Assembly: GCA_964618405.1 (NCBI GenBank)
Contig: CAZUAY010000063.1
Span: 1-15,414, forward strand
Direction of reading: 5' to 3'
Length of the DNA: 15,414 bases
Source: JBBQIY01 sp964618405
GTDB taxonomy: Bacteria; Verrucomicrobiota; Kiritimatiellia; RFP12; UBA3636
Positions 7,174 through 15,414 of this stretch are shown piece by piece (positions within the stretch are counted from its first letter, which is position 1; each line of letters opens with the position of its first letter). The notes below the pieces were generated by a model. That model was not told the DNA's origin. It did no database searches and worked only from the letters and a program-made list of their open reading frames with translations. The position numbers and the translations under genes are program-made.

Positions 7174-8688
7174 TTACAAGGTACAGCCGTCTTTGTTGCA
7201 TCCCTCTTCACCACAGCCCGTTTGCCAAACGTGGCCTTCGCGCGCTAAAAGCTCATCAGCTTCTGCAGGGCCCCAGCTTCCCTGCGGATAGGTCACCATC
7301 GGCGGTGAATCGGCGGAAGTGTCCCAGCCCTTCAGAATCGGATCGATCAAGCTCCACGAGGCTTCAATACCATCGCTACGGGAAAAGAGTGAAGCATCGC
7401 CCTTAATCGCATCGAGAAGCAAGCGCTCGTAGGCATCGGGAAGCGGAATGCCGCCAAAGGCTTTGGGATAATCGAAATCCATGTTTACGGAATGCGATTC
7501 ATTAATCGTGTCCGGCACCTTGGTTTCAAAGCGAAGATGGATGCCCTCATTCGGCTGGATGCAGATGGAGAGCATGTTGGGTCGGAAACATTGGTTCTTC
7601 GCCAAGTTGAACATCACATCCGGAGGCGGCTGAAACTGCACGATAATCGAACTGCTCTTATCGGCCATAGCTTTACCGGAGCGCAGATAGAAGGGCACTC
7701 CCTTCCAACGCCAGTTGTCGATGCAAAGCTTAACAGCAGCATACGTTGGCGTTTGCGAATCAGGCGCGACATTCTCCTCCTTTTGGTATCCTTCATATTG
7801 CGCCCGAATCGTTTCACTTAGCAAAATCGGGCGGATCGAACCGAGGACTTTGACCTTTTCATTGCGAATCGCATCAGCACTCATGGATGCTGGCGGCTCC
7901 ATCGTTGCCAAAGCCAGCAACTGAAGCATGTGATTCTGAAACATGTCACGCAGAACGCCTGCATTCTCATAGTACACACCGCGGCTTCCCACCGTGACCT
8001 TTTCGGCCACGGTAATCTGAACATTCGCGATGTAGCGCCGATTCCACACCGGTTCGAACAGCGTATTGGCGAAGCGAAGGAACAAGATATTTTGCGCCGT
8101 TTCTTTGCCGAGATAATGATCGATCCGGTAAATCTGATCTTCCCGAAAGGCAGCATACACTTGGGCATTCAGCGCATGAGCCGAGGCTAAATCCGTTCCA
8201 AAAGGCTTCTCGATGATAATACGGCGATGTCCATCCTGATCTTCGCTCATTCCTGCCGCCGCTAAATGGTTGCAGGCGGGCCCGTAAAACTCCGGTGCCG
8301 TCGCCAAATAATAAAGCCTATTGGCAGGGCCAGACTCTAGAGTCGTCAGATGAGCCTGAAGTTGGACATAGTCCTCTGGTGTATCGAGATCGCCACGGAA
8401 GTAGCTCAAGCAAGTCGAAAACGTATTCCAAGCCTCTTCATTAAAAATACTTTTTCGGTAAGCCTTCACACCCGCCAGAAGGTGCTCCCGAAAGAACTCG
8501 TCAGTCCAATCCCGCCGTGCAAAACCAATAATTTTGAATTTAGCAGGAAGTCGCTTCTTCTGATAATCGCTAAAAAGCGCTGGGATCAATTTGCGCGAGG
8601 TCAAATCACCCGTCGCACCCAAGATCACAAGAGTGAAGGGAAGATCTTGCTTTTCTGGGGAGATGTCGGTCAACTGTTGCACGTTCAT
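7174..8688 (-). CDS. zwf: Glucose-6-phosphate 1-dehydrogenase
   Basis: The first enzyme of the oxidative pentose phosphate and Entner-Doudoroff routes. It oxidises glucose 6-phosphate to 6-phosphogluconolactone with NADP+ (or NAD+) in the cytoplasm. With the ATG at 8686-8688 it has 504 residues, typical for the family. The Rossmann motif is GATGDLTSRK (24-33), followed by EKPFG (160-164) and the active-site RIDHYLGKE (188-196) with His191 as base. An upstream in-frame start at 8769 is rejected because AGGAAAGGA lies at a suitable distance before 8688 and the added residues look non-coding. The C-terminus ends in CGEEGCNKDGCTL, three cysteines at four-residue spacing, which is not part of the standard fold. 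Neither pgl nor gnd is adjacent. The gene is divergent from the efflux operon. Confidence 0.96.
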   Translation of the reverse strand: MNVQQLTDISPEKQDLPFTLVILGATGDLTSRKLIPALFSDYQKKRLPAKFKIIGFARRDWTDEFFREHLLAGVKAYRKSIFNEEAWNTFSTCLSYFRGDLDTPEDYVQLQAHLTTLESGPANRLYYLATAPEFYGPACNHLAAAGMSEDQDGHRRIIIEKPFGTDLASAHALNAQVYAAFREDQIYRIDHYLGKETAQNILFLRFANTLFEPVWNRRYIANVQITVAEKVTVGSRGVYYENAGVLRDMFQNHMLQLLALATMEPPASMSADAIRNEKVKVLGSIRPILLSETIRAQYEGYQKEENVAPDSQTPTYAAVKLCIDNWRWKGVPFYLRSGKAMADKSSSIIVQFQPPPDVMFNLAKNQCFRPNMLSICIQPNEGIHLRFETKVPDTINESHSVNMDFDYPKAFGGIPLPDAYERLLLDAIKGDASLFSRSDGIEASWSLIDPILKGWDTSADSPPMVTYPQGSWGPAEADELLAREGHVWQTGCGEEGCNKDGCTL

Positions 8689-8712
8689 CGCTTTTCTGTC
8701 CTTTCCTAATTG

Positions 8713-8764
8713 GCTTGCTAACCCATGCCGAGTCTGCACGCTAAGACCCGTCCTTGAGGCAAGC
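8713..8764 (-). promoter_or_regulatory. Structured 5' leader of zwf
   Basis: The zwf leader can fold into an inner 7-bp stem (CGGGTCT with AGACTCG on the transcript; plus-strand 8744-8750 and 8729-8735) with an eight-base loop. An outer stem GCTTGC with GCAAGC (8759-8764 and 8713-8718) closes it, just ahead of the ribosome binding site. Seen by eye only; it may be regulatory or incidental. Confidence 0.3.
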
Positions 8765-8782
8765 ACCATTTGTCATGTCTCT

Positions 8783-8811
8783 ATTCTACTCATTTTAAAG
8801 ACTGAGCTCAA
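8783..8811 (-). promoter_or_regulatory. Candidate sigma70 promoter of zwf
   Basis: On the minus strand TTGAGC (8811-8806) and TAGAAT (8788-8783) are separated by exactly 17 bases; they match consensus at four and five of six positions. The predicted start near 8775 gives a leader of about 87 bases. Confidence 0.5.
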
Positions 8812-8912
8812 CCGGAGATTTTAAAATTCTAGGTGGGATTCAACTAAATTGAATTCCATCCGGCACGCCTTGTTCGGGATGAATAAACTGACCTTTACAT
8901 TTTGTGCCAACA

Positions 8913-8934
8913 TACGTACCTCATCGCGTACGTA
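8913..8934. promoter_or_regulatory. Inverted repeat, possible regulator binding site
   Basis: TACGTAC (8913-8919) and GTACGTA (8928-8934) form a perfect 7-bp dyad around an 8-base centre. The total span of 22 bases is typical of dimeric regulator sites. It lies about 70 bases upstream of the tetR -35 box and about 125 bases upstream of the zwf -10 box. It is unlike the repeats at 8991-9024, so a different regulator would be involved. Confidence 0.4.
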
Positions 8935-8951
8935 ATGAAGGGAGACTAATC

Positions 8952-8978
8952 ATGAAAATCACAACTTCTCACGACTAA
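8952..8978 (+). other. Possible very short leader peptide ORF (MKITTSHD)
   Basis: An ATG at 8952 preceded by GAAGGGAGA opens an eight-residue frame ended by TAA at 8976-8978. The ribosome binding site is one of the best in the window, which is odd for a frame this short. It lies just upstream of the tetR -35 box, so it would be translated only from a promoter further upstream. It may be a leader peptide, the remnant 5' end of a lost gene, or chance. Confidence 0.25.
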
Positions 8979-8982
8979 TGTG

Positions 8983-9011
8983 TTGACAGATGAATGGTGA
9001 TTCATAATAAT
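8983..9011 (+). promoter_or_regulatory. Sigma70 promoter of the tetR-efflux operon
   Basis: TTGACA (8983-8988) is a perfect -35 box, followed after 17 bases by AATAAT (9006-9011, five of six). The predicted start is near 9018. This would drive tetR and, by read-through, the three efflux genes, since no terminator or other clear promoter is seen between them. Confidence 0.7.
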
Positions 9012-9024
9012 GAAGTGTTATTCA
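8991..9024. promoter_or_regulatory. Paired operator candidates for the TetR regulator
   Basis: TGAA-N6-TTCA occurs at 8991-9004 and again at 9011-9024, start to start exactly 20 bases, about two helical turns. The first copy is the better dyad (ATGAAT-N4-ATTCAT, 8990-9005). It sits in the -35/-10 spacer; the second covers the last -10 base and the expected start site. Binding at either would block RNA polymerase. The arrangement fits cooperative binding of two TetR dimers and negative autoregulation. Confidence 0.6.
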
Positions 9025-9077
9025 AACAAAGGAATACACCTTCCTACTTTTCAACCCTACTCAAGGGAAGACCCACT

Positions 9078-9734
9078 ATGAGCGAGAACACTAAAAAACC
9101 TTTAACACGTCGCGAACGCGAACGCGAACAGCATCGTCAGGAGATCCTCGACGCGGCTGAAGAAATTTTTTCCGTTAAAGGCATCGCCACCTCTACCATC
9201 GAAGATGTAGCGAAAAAAGCCGATTTCGCGGTCGGTTCTATCTATAATTTTTTTAGCGGCAAAGAAGAACTGATTCAGCAGGTTTTTATGCGCCTCGCCA
9301 AATCGCGGATCGCGGACCTTGAGGAGGTCGTGCTACCTATCCTCGGCCAACCCATAGTAGCCTTGCGTGCGCTGACTGAACTTTGGGTCTCGCACCACGC
9401 TCGGCATGGCGCTTTTTTGAAAATGGCCTTTGTCTCGCGCATGGCGGAAGGCAAAGGACCGAGGAGCCCCTGCGAGGATTCCGAAATGCGTACCTATATG
9501 GAGACTTATGAGGCGATCGGCTGTCGGTTTTTTGAAGCGGGAATCCAGGCCGGTGTTTTCCATAAAATACCTCCCGCTAATTTACTGCTCATTTTCGAGG
9601 GCATTTGCCGAACCTTTCTCTTTTCCTGGGAACGCAAACACGATACTCGCCCCAAACCTGAACTTACCGATGAATTGTTCAATGCAATCCACGTCGCTGT
9701 AACTGGAAAGCTGGTCGAGAAGAAATCAAAATGA
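9078..9734 (+). CDS. TetR/AcrR-family transcriptional repressor of the efflux operon
   Basis: A 218-residue one-component regulator. The N-terminal DNA-binding domain covers about residues 12-66: REREREQHRQEILDAAEEIF, then TIEDVAKKADFAVGSIYNFF as the helix-turn-helix, and KEELI as the usual closing helix. The C-terminal half (70-218) is all-helical and variable, as expected for the ligand-binding and dimer part. I use the ATG at 9078, which has AAGGGAAG upstream. A GTG at 8994 would place the start inside the promoter and adds non-conserved residues. The stop overlaps the next start codon (ATGA, 9731-9734). Its position as first gene of an RND operon, behind paired palindromes, suggests it represses its own operon and is released by a substrate of the pump. 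Confidence 0.92.
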   Translation: MSENTKKPLTRREREREQHRQEILDAAEEIFSVKGIATSTIEDVAKKADFAVGSIYNFFSGKEELIQQVFMRLAKSRIADLEEVVLPILGQPIVALRALTELWVSHHARHGAFLKMAFVSRMAEGKGPRSPCEDSEMRTYMETYEAIGCRFFEAGIQAGVFHKIPPANLLLIFEGICRTFLFSWERKHDTRPKPELTDELFNAIHVAVTGKLVEKKSK

Positions 9735-11338
9735 ATTCATTAACAACCCATACAGACACTGAAGAAGAAATTCGCCACGGAGACGCCGAGGCACAGAGAA
9801 GATGTTGCGTGAATATGAGATTGGCGGTTTCAGTTCGTAATTCGTCATTCATTATTCGTAATTTCTCTCCGTGCCTCCGCGGTGAACCTCTTCGCCGGCT
9901 ATCACTCCTAGCCGTATTCACCCTGCTCGCAGGATGCACAAGCCCGCAGAGCTCGGATACAAGCAATTCCATTAAAAGCGAACTTCAGTCTCGCACCGAT
10001 GCTCGCAACACCGAACGATCAACACCCGACTCAAAGCCGTCCGACGATCTTCCACGCCTTTCCGGCACGTTGAATATCGAGGATGCGATCAAGCTCGCCA
10101 TGGCGAACAACCGCGCGCTAAGAATCGCTTATCTCACCCGTAAGGATGCGGATGGTCTCGTCATGCAAAAGTATGCAGGCGTCATGCCCGACATCACGGC
10201 CCGCGCTTCCGCGCAAACGACACTGCCACAAGACGCCAACTCCGACACGTATCTCGTTGGCGTTGGGATCATTCAGCCGCTCTGGCGAAGTGGCTCCGTG
10301 GCCGCTGGGTTGCGCTATGCAAAACTGTACTCCGCCAGCACCGACTTCACAATCCGTGAAGCGGTTCAATCGACCGTCTTCGACATCGCCTCAAAATACA
10401 TGGATGTCCTGCTACAACAACATCTCGTGGAGGTCGATGAAGAAGCAACGGGCGTCTCGCAGCGCGTTCTTCAAACCGCCAAGAGCCGTCGCCAACAGGG
10501 CGTTGTTTCTGATTACGAAGTCCTCCGTGCTGAGGTCGAGGTTGCCAACACGAGCGCAGGGCTCATTAATCGAAAGAACGCGCTCCAGAGCGCGAAGGTC
10601 GCGCTCTTTCAAGCCATGGGCGTTTCGCAAGATTCTGATGTCGCTTTCGATGGCGAACTAATCTACGCTGCCGAAGCATTCGATCTCGAAGCCGCTTCGG
10701 CTAAAGCATCCGTAGAACGGCCAACCATCGCCCGAGCCCTCGCAACCCTTCGCATGGCAGAGGAACAGATCAAAATCGTGAAAGCGGAGTATGGCCCGAG
10801 CGTCGACGGTTTCCTCACCGGCGACTACTCCAATACGAGGAAATTTAAGGACGACAAATCGAGCAGTGAATGGGACGATGATTGGACCGTTGGGGCCAGG
10901 GTGACCCTGACTTTATTCGACGGCTTCGAAAGACGTGGCAAGGTGCTCTCGGCAATTTCCAAACGTGAGCAAGCCGCAGAATCCTTGCGCGACATTGAAG
11001 ACAAAGTACATGTCGAAATCGTCAACGCACTGTTGCAACTCAACTATTCCGATGAACTCTACCAATCGCAAAAGAAGAACATCGAACTGTCGCGCGAAGC
11101 ACTGAGAATCCTCGAGGTCGGATCGAGTAGAGGCCGAAATACTCAGGTCGAAGTGCTCGACGCCCGATCTGCACTCACCGAAGCGGTGGGAGCCTACTAT
11201 CGATCCATTCATTCACAGGGGCTTGCACGCTTGGCCATTCGCAATGCCATGGGCATCCTCTCACCGGACGATTCGATGGATACTATCGTTAAACCGCTAA
11301 CCGACACAGACACACCGGAAGCCACCCCTGAAAACTAA
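9731..11338 (+). CDS. TolC/OprM-type outer membrane efflux lipoprotein
   Basis: The outer-membrane channel of the tripartite pump. From the ATG at 9731 it is 535 residues, longer than the usual 450-500. A hydrophobic signal RRLSLLAVFTLLAGC with lipobox LLAGC ends at Cys69, so the mature lipoprotein starts there. Two outer-membrane efflux repeats follow (about 95-300 and 310-515), beginning with LNIEDAIKLAMANNRALRIA and rich in long coiled helices. The first 55 residues are abnormal for a signal peptide. They are encoded by an inserted palindromic element (9764-9893) read in frame. The ATG overlaps the tetR stop (ATGA), which supports it by coupling. An in-frame ATG at 9815, inside the element, would give a shorter signal (Cys at 41). 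The true start is therefore unsure, but the gene product is not. The gap to the adaptor gene is 19 bases. Confidence 0.92.
   Translation: MNSLTTHTDTEEEIRHGDAEAQRRCCVNMRLAVSVRNSSFIIRNFSPCLRGEPLRRLSLLAVFTLLAGCTSPQSSDTSNSIKSELQSRTDARNTERSTPDSKPSDDLPRLSGTLNIEDAIKLAMANNRALRIAYLTRKDADGLVMQKYAGVMPDITARASAQTTLPQDANSDTYLVGVGIIQPLWRSGSVAAGLRYAKLYSASTDFTIREAVQSTVFDIASKYMDVLLQQHLVEVDEEATGVSQRVLQTAKSRRQQGVVSDYEVLRAEVEVANTSAGLINRKNALQSAKVALFQAMGVSQDSDVAFDGELIYAAEAFDLEAASAKASVERPTIARALATLRMAEEQIKIVKAEYGPSVDGFLTGDYSNTRKFKDDKSSSEWDDDWTVGARVTLTLFDGFERRGKVLSAISKREQAAESLRDIEDKVHVEIVNALLQLNYSDELYQSQKKNIELSREALRILEVGSSRGRNTQVEVLDARSALTEAVGAYYRSIHSQGLARLAIRNAMGILSPDDSMDTIVKPLTDTDTPEATPEN
9764..9893. mobile_element. 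Inserted palindromic repeat element within the 5' end of the OEP gene
   Basis: The left end, 9764-9799 (GAAGAAATTCGCCACGGAGA and on to GGCACAGAGA), is an inverted near-match of the right end, 9864-9893 (on the minus strand GAAGAGGTTCACCGCGGAGG, then CACGGAGAGA). The left arm has six extra bases. The centre is AT-rich, with repeated GTAATTCGTCATTC-like words. From memory, sequences of the form CACGGAGGCACAGAGA flanking AATTCGTAATTC stretches are widely dispersed in many environmental bacterial genomes, where they also create spurious ORFs. There is no transposase, so if mobile it moves in trans. The element has no stop codon in the frame used here. Confidence 0.65.
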
Positions 11339-11357
11339 TTTGTAAAGGAATACACTT

Positions 11358-12434
11358 ATGAAAAACTTCTACATCGCCGCCGTCACGCTGGCCACCACTG
11401 CGATCTTTGCGCAGGAGCCAGCAAGCAAATCGTTCATGGTCCGCGTGACGAATCCCAGCCGATCGACCATCGCGGAAACCGTCATCGAAACGGGGTCAAT
11501 GGAGTCCCCTGCCGTTGTTGATATTCTGCCCAAAATTAGTGGACGCCTCATCGCAACCTCGCTCGCCGATGGAACCGAAGTGACAGAAGGAACGCTTGTG
11601 CATAAAGGGGATGTCATCGCGAAAATCGACGCCCGCGATTACGCCGCCAAACTCGCCATTGCGGAAGCGGTCCTCGAAGCGACCCAAGCGACCTTCGAAG
11701 AAGCACAGAAAGAATCGGAGCGAACCGCAGCCCTGCTCAAGGACAACACCGCCACCGAACAAGAGTCCGACCAAGCCCGTGCTATCCTCCTGCGCGCCGA
11801 GGCATCCGTGAAGGAAGCGGAGGCGAATCTTGCGCTGGCCAAGCTCAATATGGAGGAGACCGAAATCCGTTCGCCGCTGGATGGCAAAGTTGCCGCAAAA
11901 CACGTCTATCCGGGTGCAATACTTTCGCTCTCCACGACGATCTACACCATCACCGAGATGAATCTGCTCAAGCTCTTCTTCGACCTCCCCACCACACTCT
12001 TCTCAAAAATCCAAGCGGGCATCACCGATGTCGCCGTAACCGTCGATGCATATCCAGAGGAAACGCTCAACCTGAAAATTTATAGCGTTCATCCTGTTGC
12101 GAACGACACCACGCGCACCGTGAAAGTGGAACTCCATGTCGACAACGCCGATGGCAAATATCTCCCAGGCATGTATGCAAAAGGCGAAGTTGCCCTCAAC
12201 AAGCGTGAGAACGTACTCGTCATTCCTCGCGACTGCCTTGTCGTTGCACTCGACAAAACCCTCGTCTATAAAGTTGTCGATGGGCGTGCTGTCACGACCG
12301 AAGTCAAACTTGGCACGCGCTTCAACGACGTACTCGAGGTCATCGAAGGACTGACCGACGGCGATGTTGTGATCACCATGGGGCAGCATCGACTGACCAA
12401 CGGAGCGGCCGTTAAGATTGAAACCGCACCATAA
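11358..12434 (+). CDS. RND efflux periplasmic adaptor (membrane fusion protein)
   Basis: The adaptor links the inner-membrane RND pump to the outer-membrane channel. It has 358 residues. A Sec signal peptide is present (MKNFYIAAVTLATTAIFA, cleavage after AIFA); there is no lipobox, so the protein is probably soluble in the periplasm, unlike lipid-anchored AcrA. The order is a first half-lipoyl strand (about 50-90: DILPKISGRL to GDVIAKIDARDY), a coiled-coil hairpin (about 90-165), and a second half-lipoyl segment (EIRSPLDGKVAAKHVYPG). Beta-barrel (about 195-265) and membrane-proximal (about 270-358) domains follow. AAAGGA lies eight bases before the ATG. It is followed after 20 bases by the pump gene. 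Confidence 0.94.
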   Translation: MKNFYIAAVTLATTAIFAQEPASKSFMVRVTNPSRSTIAETVIETGSMESPAVVDILPKISGRLIATSLADGTEVTEGTLVHKGDVIAKIDARDYAAKLAIAEAVLEATQATFEEAQKESERTAALLKDNTATEQESDQARAILLRAEASVKEAEANLALAKLNMEETEIRSPLDGKVAAKHVYPGAILSLSTTIYTITEMNLLKLFFDLPTTLFSKIQAGITDVAVTVDAYPEETLNLKIYSVHPVANDTTRTVKVELHVDNADGKYLPGMYAKGEVALNKRENVLVIPRDCLVVALDKTLVYKVVDGRAVTTEVKLGTRFNDVLEVIEGLTDGDVVITMGQHRLTNGAAVKIETAP

Positions 12435-12454
12435 TTTTTAACGAGACCTAACTG

Positions 12455-15414
<2,960 letters not shown>

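Larger units (their letters stand above)
8689..9077. other. Divergent zwf / tetR intergenic region
   Basis: 389 bases without a standard gene. From left to right it holds the zwf leader and promoter (8713-8811) and an interrupted palindrome ATTCAA-N5-TTGAAT (8838-8854). Next is TACGTAC-N8-GTACGTA (8913-8934), then a nine-codon reading frame with a good ribosome binding site (8952-8978). The tetR promoter with two operator-like repeats follows (8983-9024), and then the tetR leader with AAGGGAAG before the start codon. It is AT-richer than the genes around it. This is where regulation of both divergent transcripts must act. Confidence 0.8.

Noticed and set aside
9028..9042. Shared AAAGGAATACAC word here and before the adaptor gene (11344-11357)
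   Set aside because: A 12-base match is expected by chance several times in a window of this size, and only the second copy is next to a start codon.
8994..9077. GTG start of the TetR gene at 8994
   Set aside because: It lies inside the predicted promoter, upstream of the expected transcription start, and the added residues are unlike TetR N-termini.
9730..9741. Perfect 12-bp palindrome AATGAATTCATT at the tetR/OEP junction as a third operator
   Set aside because: It has no six-base spacer like the promoter sites and includes the coupled stop/start codons; it is likely a chance EcoRI-type palindrome.
9679..9972. Minus-strand ORF across the inserted element
   Set aside because: It is a frame opened by the palindromic repeat and lies opposite real coding sequence; it has no ribosome binding site or recognisable domain.

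Overview
The window is a bacterial chromosomal segment of moderate GC, with no phage, plasmid, CRISPR, tRNA or rRNA signatures. The gene content is housekeeping plus one multidrug-efflux operon. The long Verrucomicrobia-like signal peptidase I, the scarcity of clear Shine-Dalgarno sequences in front of some genes, and several short palindromic intergenic repeats of the kind common in Verrucomicrobiota, Kiritimatiellota, Lentisphaerota and Planctomycetota point to the PVC group. The Verrucomicrobiota/Kiritimatiellota side is my best guess, by pattern recognition only. The RND/OEP/lipoprotein set shows a Gram-negative, double-membrane cell.

Layout. (1) 1-2286, plus strand: a repeat-filled leader, trpA (last step of tryptophan synthesis, alpha subunit) and lepB (signal peptidase I with a long insertion). 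lepB is followed by a strong hairpin terminator at 2296-2321. (2) 2349-4280, minus strand: a compact three-gene operon. It encodes a DapA/NAL-family lyase that is not a true dihydrodipicolinate synthase, then two small proteins that look like paralogues of each other. Both resemble the L-2-amino-thiazoline-4-carboxylic acid hydrolase family; one keeps a cysteine cluster and the other has lost it. (3) 4489-7041, plus strand: hrpB, a DEAH-box helicase, ending in a perfect hairpin and a cluster of 59-bp-period repeats. (4) 7174-8688, minus strand: zwf, glucose-6-phosphate dehydrogenase, with a cysteine-rich tail and a structured leader. (5) 9078-15414, plus strand: a TetR regulator, a TolC/OprM-type outer-membrane lipoprotein, a periplasmic adaptor and an RND pump cut by the window end.

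How they work together. The last four genes form a classic self-regulated tripartite efflux operon. Upstream of tetR there is a near-consensus sigma70 promoter in which two copies of TGAA-N6-TTCA lie exactly 20 bp apart, one in the -35/-10 spacer and one over the start site. This is a good candidate for the TetR operator. The outer-membrane gene carries an apparently inserted palindromic element of about 130 bp, read in frame at its 5' end, which adds an odd N-terminal extension ahead of the lipoprotein signal.

The two least ordinary things in the window are the lyase plus paired small-protein operon, and the short palindromic repeats that sit at gene ends and in two cases contribute coding sequence.
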